The position numbers and the translations under genes were made by a program. Of a stretch of 64,000 nt of DNA, positions 52,375-61,289 are shown piece after piece; position 1 is the first letter of the stretch; each line of letters opens with the position of its first letter. This stretch comes from Agarivorans sp. Alg241-V36 (GTDB lineage Bacteria > Pseudomonadota > Gammaproteobacteria > Enterobacterales > Celerinatantimonadaceae). The stretch spans positions 62,001-126,000 of the forward strand of contig NZ_UNRE01000006.1 in NCBI RefSeq assembly GCF_900537085.1, written 5' to 3'. The notes beneath the pieces are model-generated. The model saw nothing but the letters and a program-made list of their open reading frames with translations. It was not told where the DNA came from and did not search any database.

Positions 52375-53763
52375 CTAGCAAGGTAAGTGACGCACTCTAA
52401 AGGAGCGTCCCTTCATTTTTCCGTGCTCTAGCTTTTTGCGAGCGTGCTTTAAGGCATCGCGTTCTACCGCTACATAGGCACGGTTATCAAACAGGTTAAT
52501 TTTACCTACTTGGCTACCAGAAATACCGTTTTCGCCAGTCAGTGCACCAAGAATATCTCCGGCACGTACTTTTTGCTTTTTACCACCATCAATTTGCAGA
52601 GTCGCCATTAGCGGTGCAGTGGGCTTTTTGTTAAGTAAAGCCATCGACGGTAGTTCTTCGTCGTTAATGCTGCGACCAAGGTAGTCTTCTAATAAAGCTA
52701 CTTTGTAGTGCTCTTTATCGCTAAAGAAAGAGCAGGCAATGCCTTTGCTGCCCGCACGACCTGTACGGCCAATGCGATGCACATGCACCTCGGTATCGCG
52801 GGCAAGGTGGTAGTTAAACACGGCATCTAAGGAATCTATGTCTAGGCCACGTGCTGCTACATCGGTAGCCACTAGAATAGCAGCGCTGTTATTGGCAAAT
52901 TGCACCAAAGTTTGGTCGCGTTCACGTTGCTCTAAATCACCGTGCAGTGCTAAGGCGCTAAAGCCTAGTAGGCTAAGTTCATCAGCTACTTCTTGAGCTT
53001 CTCGCTTGGTATTACAAAACACTACGCTGGATTTAGGGCGGTGTTGCAGAAGCAGTAGGCGCAAAGCCAACATGCGCTGTTCATTGTCATCCACTTTGAA
53101 AAAGTGCTGTGAGATAGACGAGTTGTCGTGAGTGCTGGCCACTTCCACTCGCACAGGCTGCTGCATAATGTTGTTAGCGATGCTTTCAATTTGTTCAGGA
53201 AAAGTGGCACTAAACAGCAGCGTTTGGCGCTGTTTCGGGGCTAAGTCGATAATGGCATCAATGGCCGATTGAAAGCCCATTTCTAGCATGCGGTCGGCTT
53301 CATCTAAGATCAGGTTCTTCACGTTATCTAAACGCAGTGTTCCTTTACGTAGGTGCTCTTCAATTCTCCCTGGTGTGCCTACCACAATATGCGCGCCGTG
53401 TTCTAATGAGCCAATTTGTGGGCCAAAGGGCATGCCGCCGCACAAGGTAAGAACCTTAATGTTGTGAATGCTGCGCGCCAGTTTGCGAATTTCTTTAGCT
53501 ACTTGGTCAGCCAGTTCGCGAGTAGGGCACAATACTAGGGTTTGAATGCGGAAGCGTTTCACTTCTAGAGCATTTAGCAAGCCTAAGCCAAAAGCCGCAG
53601 TTTTCCCCGAGCCGGTTTTACCCTGAGCGATAACATCTTTACCGGCTAAAATTAGCGGCAAGCTTTGCGCTTGAATTGGCGTCATTGAGCTGTAACCCAG
53701 GGTCTCTAAGTTTTTGAGCAAGTCTGGATGTAGGTCTAAGGTAGAAAAGTCTGTTTGGCTCAC
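52375..53763 (-). CDS. dbpA: ATP-dependent RNA helicase DbpA
   Basis: A 462-residue DEAD-box helicase that acts on 23S rRNA during large-subunit assembly. Motifs: AQGKTGSGKTAAFG, LILDEADRMLEMG, SATF and [10 protein letters not shown]. The C-terminal DbpA domain begins near residue 390 and includes VRAGDILGALTGENGIS and KINLFDNRAYVAV, which contact hairpin 92 in relatives. Length is normal. Confidence 0.96.
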   Translation of the reverse strand: MSQTDFSTLDLHPDLLKNLETLGYSSMTPIQAQSLPLILAGKDVIAQGKTGSGKTAAFGLGLLNALEVKRFRIQTLVLCPTRELADQVAKEIRKLARSIHNIKVLTLCGGMPFGPQIGSLEHGAHIVVGTPGRIEEHLRKGTLRLDNVKNLILDEADRMLEMGFQSAIDAIIDLAPKQRQTLLFSATFPEQIESIANNIMQQPVRVEVASTHDNSSISQHFFKVDDNEQRMLALRLLLLQHRPKSSVVFCNTKREAQEVADELSLLGFSALALHGDLEQRERDQTLVQFANNSAAILVATDVAARGLDIDSLDAVFNYHLARDTEVHVHRIGRTGRAGSKGIACSFFSDKEHYKVALLEDYLGRSINDEELPSMALLNKKPTAPLMATLQIDGGKKQKVRAGDILGALTGENGISGSQVGKINLFDNRAYVAVERDALKHARKKLEHGKMKGRSFRVRHLPC

Positions 53764-53969
53764 AATGGCGTCCTCTTCGAGGGAAAATTAGGGTATTACC
53801 GCAGCTGCTTTAGCATCGGGGGCGCGATAATAGCCGAAAACGTCTCGCAATTGGGTAAAAAATAGCAAGTTTTTCACTTTAATGGAGCCGAATAGCCAAA
53901 GTGTTTGTTAAAAAGGACTAAATAGACGCCGGTATTAGCCTACTGTGGGGTAGGGATTTTTTGCTCGGC

Positions 53970-54503
53970 TTATTGCAATAAAGGTTGTTCGATGGCTTGG
54001 TAGGCACTGGCAGAGTTAATTAAAGCATGGGCAGTAAGAGTAGGTACGCCATAAACTAGGGTTTCTACATCGTAATCTTGGTTTATTTTGTCGAGAAGAA
54101 TGGCGAAGTCACCATCGCCAGACAGTAGCACAACCATATCCACTTCGCGGGCAGCTTCTAATACGTCGATAGTAATACCCACATCCCAGTCGCCTTTGGC
54201 AGAGCCATCGCTGCGCTGAATAAAGGGTTTAAGTTTTACCTCAAAACCAATGTGCTTTAAGGCATCTTGAAATTTGAGTTGCTGATTATCGCCACGATCA
54301 ATCGCATAGGCGTAGGCTGCAACAACGCTGCCTTGCTCTTGCAATTGTTGCCATAACCTACGGTAGTTAAATTGTTTAGCGTAGGCCTCTCGGCAGGTGT
54401 AATAGATGTTTTGAACATCGGCGAATACGGCAATTTTTTTCACTAGGCGCTCTCTTAGCGGTTGGCTATGAAATGGCTGGCGGCTATTAGATGTTGCAAG
54501 CAT
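53970..54503 (-). CDS. NYN domain-containing protein (LabA/DUF88 type)
   Basis: A 177-residue PIN-like RNase-fold protein. N-terminal region KKIAVFADVQNIYYTCREAY with an acidic Asp, then KGDWDVGITIDVLEAAREVD and VVLLSGDGDFAILLDKI supply the four conserved acidic residues. It may be a ribonuclease. The first 20 residues of the frame may be untranslated if a later GTG near KKIAVF is used. Downstream lies the terminator of the large fusion gene. Confidence 0.88.
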   Translation of the reverse strand: MLATSNSRQPFHSQPLRERLVKKIAVFADVQNIYYTCREAYAKQFNYRRLWQQLQEQGSVVAAYAYAIDRGDNQQLKFQDALKHIGFEVKLKPFIQRSDGSAKGDWDVGITIDVLEAAREVDMVVLLSGDGDFAILLDKINQDYDVETLVYGVPTLTAHALINSASAYQAIEQPLLQ

Positions 54504-54520
54504 TATTACATGCTCCTATT

Positions 54521-54566
54521 AAAAAGCCCCGCTCTTGCTGATTTGGATAAGCAAAAACGGGGGCTA
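54521..54566 (-). terminator. Intrinsic terminator of the large fusion gene
   Basis: Read on the minus strand, AGCCCCCG / CGGGGCT arms with a partly paired loop (TTGC/GCAA) end in a run of five Ts. It lies 17 bases after the stop codon at 54583. Confidence 0.75.
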
Positions 54567-54582
54567 GCTTAAATTATGCTCA

Positions 54583-57500
54583 CTATAAAGAGCGTAAGAA
54601 CTTCAGTAATTGCTCTTGTTCAGAAGGTGTTGCCGTTTCATAGGCTTCTCGTGCTGCACTGGCTTCACCATTGTGTGCACGCACTGCTGCGTCTAAACCT
54701 TTGGCCCGACCATCGTGCATAAACAATACAGTGCTCTCGTCGGCTGGGCGAGATTCGCGCTGGGCGACGGCGTGGGCAGCATTTTTCTGGCCATTTACGA
54801 TCATGTCCATACTAAAGGCTGCTACGTCGGCGGTGCGACCTAAACCCCACAGTGGCGCGGTTCTAAACAAGCCGTCACCTAAATCGTGAGTTAGCAAGTC
54901 GGAGTATGGGCGAATCACATTCCCTTGTTGGGTTATCTGGGTTTCGGTATGACAGCTGCTACATTGCATGGCGTTGTTAAATAGTTCTTCACCGGCCAAA
55001 ACGTCTGCATCAAACAGTAAACTTTTATCTCGCTGCGGTACCCCAACAAATTGGCTGTAGTTGGTAAGGCGTTCCACCATGGTGGTGTCTGGATTGTTTA
55101 GGCCAAAGTCTGTTGCAAGGGCAAAGCGCACAGAATCTTCAATGTCGAGGCGATTACCTTCCCAGCCAAAGCCTGCTTTACCGGCGAAGCTAACTTGTTC
55201 TAGCAAACCTAGGCCAATCAGCGGCGGAGCAATGCGTGGTCCAACATTTGGCACGTCAAAGATCACTTGGCTGCGGCCATCGTTAATATGACAGCTTTCA
55301 CAGGTATTAAAGCCCGGATTTACGTCATCACCAATGTTTACCCGTAGGTCTTCATGTTGCTCTACAAAGTCACGAACCACTTTTAACGATGAAGTGTGTT
55401 CGTGCTGCATAAATGCTGCGGCACGTTCAAACTCATTGGCGCCAAAGGCATCGATACTGGCATCACCGCCTAACAAGGCGCGTGGATCGCTCGACTCTTT
55501 TGCCCAACCATGGCCTTTCACGTAGTAAAGCATTTGTGTGTAAAGGTTGAAGTCGGCACTGTCTTTGGGAATAACCCGCAATTCCCAATCGATGTTTTGC
55601 CCATAAGACAAGCCTTGACCGAGATTACAAACAGCGATGTTGCCACTGGCGTCGCTAGGCGCACATTGGTTGCTCAGTGAATGACGAGGGCTACCGCCAC
55701 CGGCACGCTCTTCGCTGCCTTCAATACCCGACCAGGTAATATCGATGGTTGAATCAAGTGTCGAATAAGACTCGTAGGTTAAGTCTACTTGGAATAACAA
55801 GTCTTTACCCGGCTCATCTTGTAACAAGCTAATGGTGAAACGAGGAACGTTTTTAAAGTGACCAGCACTTTGGTTTACTGGGTCGATACGCTCGTTAAAT
55901 ACGTTGTGGTCGTTAAAGAAGCCCTGCGGGTGCTGGAAGCGTAGCCAACCGGCAAAGTCTTCAGACTCACCGGTGTAGGCACCGTTTACACAACCCTTGT
56001 TAAGTCCATACAAGGCACTATCGTGATAAGCCAATGCATCACCCAGTTCATTGACTAATGGAGTGACTAAGCGCTCGAAGGACACGTAGTAAACGCTATT
56101 TCCGTCTAACCAATCGCTCGGTACGGTCATGGTTGCTCTGTCACCATTACGGGTGGCATCTACGCTACCAAGTAGTTTTAGGCGGCCTTCGCTGTTGTTG
56201 CGGAAGAATACCGTACGTGCATTGGTTCCCCATACTTTACTCGCAAGCTCAGAGCCTGCTTGAAACACAACTTGGTTGTTTTCGGTATAAATGTGATAGC
56301 CATAAATTGGCAACGTTGTGCCGTTGTACATATCTCCACAGGCTGGTACTACCGACTTCTCCCAAGTGTTGTCAGCAAAGCTTGCACTTGGTAGATCGGC
56401 GACCCACCACACGCTGTTAACACTGTGGCCAGTGGTGTCGCCAGGGTTGCTGTCGCCAGCGAAGTAATAAAGAGGTTCATTATTTAAAGTGAGTTGCAGG
56501 CTGCCATCCTCACGGGCGCTTACACCCAAGCCGCTAACCCCACTAGGCGCTAGAATATCGCTGGCCGAGTCAACAATAAATGGTGGCCAAGTGGTGGCAC
56601 AATTTCCGTTACATTGGCTAGGACCGGCATTATCTATATCAAAGGTATATAGGGTGAATCCCGGCTGACTCGCATCATTTCCGGCACTTAAGAAGCTACC
56701 TAATACAGGGTCGTTTGAGATGTTCACGGTGTCACTGATAACAGCTTCAACGTTTACATTTAAACTCGCTTCTACACCCGTAAAGCTATGGTCTGCGTTG
56801 GCTAGTTTGGCGACGGCGGTATGCAGACCAATTTCTAGATTGCTAAGGCTGATTGCAGTGTTTGAATATTGCGGCCCTAAGTCTTCTCCGTCCACAATCA
56901 AGTGGAAGTGTTGTTCGCCTTCGGCGATCGGCCAGTTGGCGAGCGCTGGGGTAATAACCCAGTCTTCACCTTGTTTAATAGTAGCTGGGCCACTTAAGTT
57001 AATGCTTGGCTGGCTGCCCGCTTGTACATCTACTGTTGCCGAGTCTTCAGCTGTTGCACCTTGGTTGTCGCTTGCTACTACACGAATTTGATAGTTGCCA
57101 GCAATCACATTGTTAATGGAGGTGGTGAATGGAGCGCTATTTACTTCGGCAATTAAGTTCTCTGTGGCATTGGGCGCTGTAGCATAAAAACGCACATTAC
57201 TAATGCTGCCATCGCTGTCTTCTGCTGACGCATTTAAAGTAAGGGTTTCGCCAGCGACCACAGCGCTTGGGCTAGTACTCAAACTTACACTGGGGGCTTG
57301 ATTACTCGGCGGGGTATCGCCCGCCAAAAATACTACGCCTGTTCGCTCCGCAATAAACTGGCTTAGGCTGTTGTCTTGAACTTTAAACTCTAAATCGTAG
57401 CTTTGGCCTAATTGAGCCCTTACATCACGATAGTAGATACCGTTGTCTAAGGTTGCTGCGCGACAATCACCATTAATACATAGATAGTTCCAGTTAGCCG

Positions 57501-59913
57501 TCCAGCCCTGATCGAGATGATAAACCCGCATGGTATTGTCATCGATGTAACTAATGCCGAACTCTTCGCTAGGTGCAACAGGTTGCTCCGGTTGTTCACT
57601 CGCCTTCACTGTAAAACTGGTACTATCACTTGCAGTAGCTGCTTGGTTATCGCTAGCCACTACGCGCAGTTGATAAGTACCTGCTAGCAAATTAGCTACG
57701 TTTGCTTGGTAAGGAGCGGCGGTGTCGCTGGCTAGTAACTGCTCGCTCGCGCCCGGTGCTGTTAAGTAAAAGTTCACCGAGTTAATAGAACCGTCGCTGT
57801 CGCTAGCAGTTGCAGTGATGCTAAGGTCATCTCCCTCGCTTAAGCTATTACCCACCGATGAAATAGCCACGCTGGGCAGCTGATTACTCGGCTGTTCACC
57901 ACCCCCAGTACCTTGTTCAAAGGCAAAAGTATCGTTAACGATATATTGGCTAAGCACCGCGTCTTGAACTTTAAACTCAATGGCGTAGCTTTGACCTAAC
58001 GTGGCGCTTACTTCACGATAGTATTCGCCATTGGCTAGAGTAGCGGGGCGACAATCACCATTAATACATAAGTAGTTCCAGTCAGCTGTCCAACCCTCAT
58101 CGAGGTGATAAACACGCATGGTGCTGTCGTCTACATAGCTAATACCGAAGTCTGGCTTAGGCCCTACCACTGGTGCGTCAGTTATCACCACGTTAACCGG
58201 CTCACTTAGGGTGGTTTCACCAGTCGTGTCAGTGGCTAGCGCTTGAATGCTACTTACATCGTTGCCATCAATTTGGCTGGCAAGAGTAAAAATATAAGGC
58301 GCATTGTTCGCTACCAAATCTGCTTGGTTTTGACCATTTACCAGCAAGCTAACTGAAGCAATGCCATCGCTGTCACTGGCATTCACTGTGACTTGTGTAG
58401 ATTGGCCACGGACAATTTCGATGCTGCCATTGGCTTGAATGCTTACTTGGGTATTGGCGCTAATTACTTCAAGTTTAACACTGTGATTGCTGCTAGAGCC
58501 CGCTGCATCAACCGCAGTAATGTTTAGGCTGTTGCTGCCTGCCTGCAAGTCGCTAGCGGCGATAGCCCAGCTGTAAACGGCATTGCCAAGGCTTTGGCTA
58601 GGGTAGGCGATACCGTTAATGCTTAGGTCAACTATATTCACCCCTTCTGGGCTATCGACAACGGTGCAGCTGTAGCTGAGATCTTGTCCTTCACTAATTG
58701 GGCTGCTTGGCTCGGTTGAACAATTTGAAAATACCGGCCCGTTGTTTTGTTCTCCGGCCAAGATAAAGCCATTTTCTGGGCTGACTAAATCAATAAAGTG
58801 CTGCTTTATTTCGGGGTTTTGCTGCACTCGCGAATCAGTATATTTAAAGAAGTTAGCGCCAGCTTGATCAGCTGCGCTCTCCCATTGTGGTTGGGCTGTC
58901 CAGTCTGCATTAATGTAATGCCAAGCTTTGTTTACCGTGCGCATGATTTCGGCATTTTTTTCGGTAAACCAATCTAGATTGTTGACGATGGTTACTGGGT
59001 TAGCACTGCCTTGGGCAACTTGCTGGCTGCTATTAAATGGCAGTTTGTAGTCGTACTGAACACCTAAATCACCATGCGGAGTAACTTCAGCGATAAACAG
59101 CGGCAAGCCTTCAATTTCGGCGATCTCGGCTTCTTCGTTTATGTCGCTATTAAATTGTGAAACTCCTACCCAATCTACATATTGCTTACCTGGCCAATAT
59201 CCTTGCTCGGTATTGCCTAAGGCTTGATTACTAGGGCGACCGGTGCCGTGGTAAGCATCCGATTGCCAAACGTGAGCAACGTTAGTTACTCCTTGCGCGT
59301 CTAAGAAACTACGAACATGTTTAAAGATACCCCGAAAATGTTCAAAGCTTAAACCGTGAGCATCGCCGTTAAATTCATAACAAGTTCGTAAAAAGAAACC
59401 GGTTTCATTGTGGAGTTTGAAAAAATCCGCTAACTCAATCAACAGATCGTCATGCGCGCCGTCGTTGTATAAGCTAGGGGCTTGAGCATTGCCAGGACAA
59501 AACATCCCCAGCGCTACTACTTCGGGCTGATAGTTCTCAATCACCCATTGCGCGTTTTGCACTCCGGAACCCCATTGGTTGCGGCGTTCGCTATCCGCAC
59601 AGCCTTGTGCTTGGTTGGAGTTGTAGTTGTCGAGGTTTTTAAGGCCATCTAAACCCTTAAAGCAGTAGTCGGTAACGTCTTCGGTCGCACCGCGGGTAAG
59701 GGTGGTGTACATAGTAAACCCATGGGGGCGGGGTAAGGATGGATCGGCCATGTATTGTTCAATAGATACTTGGTCCTGACCCAAGATAAATAAGCGTTCT
59801 CCATCAACGGGAATGGCGGGTTTTCCTGCGCCATACGCGTTGCTGGTTATTAAGCCAGCACCTGCAATTATTGCGTAGCGTAACAGGCTGAGCTGCGGTT
59901 TTTGTATGTCCAT
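54583..59913 (-). CDS. Secreted GH26-like / Ig / CBM-like / PF03640 / di-haem oxidoreductase fusion
   Basis: A 1776-residue secreted protein. Signal peptide 1-29; residues about 35-385 form a GH26-like barrel with plausible catalytic Glu-180 (YEFNGDAHG) and Glu-276 (FIAEVTPHG). Ig-like domains follow (about 390-485 and 488-580), then 71-residue module 1 (589-659), Ig-like (about 675-770), module 2 (785-855), Ig-like (about 870-965), a further beta domain (to about 1060), a PF03640-type repeat (about 1064-1174; TWPPFIV, LYYFAGD, WWVAD) and an unassigned stretch. The C-terminal about 280 residues resemble DUF1111 di-haem oxidoreductases, with CESCH (C1538) and CSSCH (C1651) and FMHDGRAKGLDAAV. 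A LacI-type operator lies upstream. Polysaccharide attack coupled to electron transfer is my inference. Confidence 0.8.
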   Translation of the reverse strand: MDIQKPQLSLLRYAIIAGAGLITSNAYGAGKPAIPVDGERLFILGQDQVSIEQYMADPSLPRPHGFTMYTTLTRGATEDVTDYCFKGLDGLKNLDNYNSNQAQGCADSERRNQWGSGVQNAQWVIENYQPEVVALGMFCPGNAQAPSLYNDGAHDDLLIELADFFKLHNETGFFLRTCYEFNGDAHGLSFEHFRGIFKHVRSFLDAQGVTNVAHVWQSDAYHGTGRPSNQALGNTEQGYWPGKQYVDWVGVSQFNSDINEEAEIAEIEGLPLFIAEVTPHGDLGVQYDYKLPFNSSQQVAQGSANPVTIVNNLDWFTEKNAEIMRTVNKAWHYINADWTAQPQWESAADQAGANFFKYTDSRVQQNPEIKQHFIDLVSPENGFILAGEQNNGPVFSNCSTEPSSPISEGQDLSYSCTVVDSPEGVNIVDLSINGIAYPSQSLGNAVYSWAIAASDLQAGSNSLNITAVDAAGSSSNHSVKLEVISANTQVSIQANGSIEIVRGQSTQVTVNASDSDGIASVSLLVNGQNQADLVANNAPYIFTLASQIDGNDVSSIQALATDTTGETTLSEPVNVVITDAPVVGPKPDFGISYVDDSTMRVYHLDEGWTADWNYLCINGDCRPATLANGEYYREVSATLGQSYAIEFKVQDAVLSQYIVNDTFAFEQGTGGGEQPSNQLPSVAISSVGNSLSEGDDLSITATASDSDGSINSVNFYLTAPGASEQLLASDTAAPYQANVANLLAGTYQLRVVASDNQAATASDSTSFTVKASEQPEQPVAPSEEFGISYIDDNTMRVYHLDQGWTANWNYLCINGDCRAATLDNGIYYRDVRAQLGQSYDLEFKVQDNSLSQFIAERTGVVFLAGDTPPSNQAPSVSLSTSPSAVVAGETLTLNASAEDSDGSISNVRFYATAPNATENLIAEVNSAPFTTSINNVIAGNYQIRVVASDNQGATAEDSATVDVQAGSQPSINLSGPATIKQGEDWVITPALANWPIAEGEQHFHLIVDGEDLGPQYSNTAISLSNLEIGLHTAVAKLANADHSFTGVEASLNVNVEAVISDTVNISNDPVLGSFLSAGNDASQPGFTLYTFDIDNAGPSQCNGNCATTWPPFIVDSASDILAPSGVSGLGVSAREDGSLQLTLNNEPLYYFAGDSNPGDTTGHSVNSVWWVADLPSASFADNTWEKSVVPACGDMYNGTTLPIYGYHIYTENNQVVFQAGSELASKVWGTNARTVFFRNNSEGRLKLLGSVDATRNGDRATMTVPSDWLDGNSVYYVSFERLVTPLVNELGDALAYHDSALYGLNKGCVNGAYTGESEDFAGWLRFQHPQGFFNDHNVFNERIDPVNQSAGHFKNVPRFTISLLQDEPGKDLLFQVDLTYESYSTLDSTIDITWSGIEGSEERAGGGSPRHSLSNQCAPSDASGNIAVCNLGQGLSYGQNIDWELRVIPKDSADFNLYTQMLYYVKGHGWAKESSDPRALLGGDASIDAFGANEFERAAAFMQHEHTSSLKVVRDFVEQHEDLRVNIGDDVNPGFNTCESCHINDGRSQVIFDVPNVGPRIAPPLIGLGLLEQVSFAGKAGFGWEGNRLDIEDSVRFALATDFGLNNPDTTMVERLTNYSQFVGVPQRDKSLLFDADVLAGEELFNNAMQCSSCHTETQITQQGNVIRPYSDLLTHDLGDGLFRTAPLWGLGRTADVAAFSMDMIVNGQKNAAHAVAQRESRPADESTVLFMHDGRAKGLDAAVRAHNGEASAAREAYETATPSEQEQLLKFLRSL
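57349..57561 (-). repeat. 71-residue module, copy 2
   Basis: Residues 785-855 of the large fusion protein. It shares 55 of 71 residues with copy 1 without any gap, including FGISY, TMRVYHLD, WNYLCINGDCR and GQSY. A Cys pair (LCINGDC) is conserved. The fold looks beta-rich and carbohydrate-binding-like, possibly near CBM56, but this is uncertain. Confidence 0.75.
57937..58149 (-). repeat. 71-residue module, copy 1
   Basis: Residues 589-659 of the large fusion protein, paralogous to copy 2 with 16 differences by my count. It is separated from copy 2 by an Ig-like linker, so the unit of duplication seems to be module plus Ig domain. Confidence 0.75.
59395..59406. promoter_or_regulatory. Intragenic LacI-family-like palindrome
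   Basis: GAAACCGGTTTC, perfect 12-bp palindrome inside the GH26-like coding part. It shares AACCGGTTTCA with the upstream site at 60190-60203 and lies about 796 bases from it, so it could be an auxiliary operator; it may also be chance in a coding region. Confidence 0.35.
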
Positions 59914-60318
59914 ATATCTCTCGCATTTAGTTTGGTTAGCACTGCCAACTTGGATTGAGAAGTTGACATATTGTTTGCTAGAAAGTTAGCTTTCTTATTA
60001 GTTTCAGTGACTTAATATATAATTCTAGATTTTTGTATCTATATAATTTTCTAGTGGTGGTCGCAAAATCACCAGTTAAGGTTAACTGTATGTGATATAG
60101 ATCGGTGTGATTGTTAATGGCCTGTGAGCGAGATCTTGCAAACGAGGGTTTTTAAATGGCAAAAACATAAGGTGATGTGAAAAAACGTTTGTAACCGGTT
60201 TCATTTTTGGGATAAAAAGTTGTAAATATGACCTTTGTTAGCTTTGTTGGGAAAGTGGTGGCTCTGCATGGCGGCTCTAAGCGATAGCCAACGGCCACCA
60301 TGTTTAGCAAAAGTGAGG
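59914..60318. other. Upstream region of the large fusion gene
   Basis: AT-rich non-coding DNA between two minus-strand genes. It holds the LacI-type operator at 60190-60203 and the promoter of the fusion gene; the 3' end of the gene at 60319 has no clear T-run terminator. No additional ORF is supported. Confidence 0.5.
60190..60203. promoter_or_regulatory. LacI-family-like operator upstream of the fusion gene
   Basis: TGTAACCGGTTTCA, near-perfect dyad around a central CG (one mismatch pair). Sugar-responsive LacI-family repressors of gammaproteobacteria use sites of this type. It lies 277 bases upstream of the start codon, so it implies a fairly long leader or a distant promoter. Confidence 0.6.
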
Positions 60319-60945
60319 TTATTTTTTCTCTATCGCAAATTCATCAACTCGAACTTCAAGTTCTTTATCTAAGCTGAGCTCTTGGCTAGTGTTAACTTCT
60401 AACAAACTAAAGATTTCTACTTGGGTATTGTTGCCAGTATTAAAATCAATAGACACTTGTTTAAAGCACTTTTTGTTTTCACCTTGAGGAGCTTGAGCCA
60501 AGTCTTTTACGTGAACTTTGGTATCTGCCAGCACTGTACCTGCCAATGGCGCATTGGTGATCACTTCGCGAACGCCAAAGTGTAATTGGGTTGGAGAATT
60601 AGCGCCTTTTTTATCACAGTAGTAAAGCGAGTAGCTCATGTCGGTATTGGCAGGTAAACCACTAACTACTTGGCTTAAACCCGGTTTAGAATTGAAATCG
60701 TGATTTGAAACATCTCGTTTAAAGCGAAAGCGTGAAGAGCCTACTTCGCCAAAAGCACTATCTTTAGAACTACCCACATCGCCTAAGCCGCCGCTAGAAT
60801 CTTCATGAGACAACCAAACAGCACTTTTTCCTTTGTCTGCACGGTACTCTGTTAATTGATGATCTTGAACGTAAGCATGAGCAGAAAATGCTAAACAGGC
60901 GGTGAACATGGTGGCACTTAAAGCTAGGTTTTTTTGAATGTGCAT
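60319..60945 (-). CDS. Secreted beta-rich protein, possibly carbohydrate-binding
   Basis: A 208-residue secreted protein with signal peptide ending AFSAHAY. The mature part looks like a CBM- or lectin-type beta-sandwich: SSRFRFKRDVSNHD, SGLPANTDMSYSLYYCDKKG, then FGVREV, and a conserved Cys pair (YYCDKKG, KKCFKQ). Similar segments occur, as I remember, in accessory domains of alginate lyases, but I cannot confirm this. It lies just upstream of the fusion gene on the same strand, and may act with it. Confidence 0.65.
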   Translation of the reverse strand: MHIQKNLALSATMFTACLAFSAHAYVQDHQLTEYRADKGKSAVWLSHEDSSGGLGDVGSSKDSAFGEVGSSRFRFKRDVSNHDFNSKPGLSQVVSGLPANTDMSYSLYYCDKKGANSPTQLHFGVREVITNAPLAGTVLADTKVHVKDLAQAPQGENKKCFKQVSIDFNTGNNTQVEIFSLLEVNTSQELSLDKELEVRVDEFAIEKK

Positions 60946-61138
60946 AGGAAGTCCCTTTAATTACGAATAACGTCTCTCCAGATTAATTGTATTATTATAT
61001 AATTTAACGACTGTGTGCTGTGAGCATTCTCGCGTTTTTGAACACCTTTCATACAGGTTGCAAGATTTGAATATCTGTTCTTTTCAGGAGGAACTCTTAG
61101 CGAGTCATAGTGTTAAAAGCGACTAAATGGCGATGATT

Positions 61139-61175
61139 TTGATACTTAGCTGGCCTTTTCCCAGCTAAGTATCAA
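61139..61175. repeat. 15-bp perfect inverted repeat
   Basis: TTGATACTTAGCTGG (61139-61153) and CCAGCTAAGTATCAA (61161-61175) around a 7-base loop. No T-run in either direction is convincing. It may be an mRNA structure, a second terminator of the kinase gene or a protein-binding site of the secreted protein gene. Confidence 0.6.
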
Positions 61176-61233
61176 TGCAACTTGGCTAAGCGTTTATTTA
61201 GAGCTGGAGGAGTATTGATACTGGTTAAGCGGA

Positions 61234-61260
61234 ATGAAAAAGGCCGATTACTCGGCCTTG
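61234..61260 (-). terminator. Intrinsic terminator of kinase gene
   Basis: AAGGCCGA / TCGGCCTT stem, 4-base loop; on the minus strand it is followed by TTTTTCATTCC. It lies 30 bases after the kinase stop. Confidence 0.8.
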
Positions 61261-61289
61261 TTATGATGAACTATTACCTACAAACCTAG

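Larger units (their letters stand above)
60946..61289. other. Intergenic region between kinase and secreted-protein genes
   Basis: Contains a 15-bp perfect inverted repeat at 61139-61175, an AGTAT-TG-ATACT dyad at 61211-61222 and the kinase terminator at 61234-61260. The stretch 60960-61030 is AT-rich and likely includes the promoter of the 60319 gene. Confidence 0.5.
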
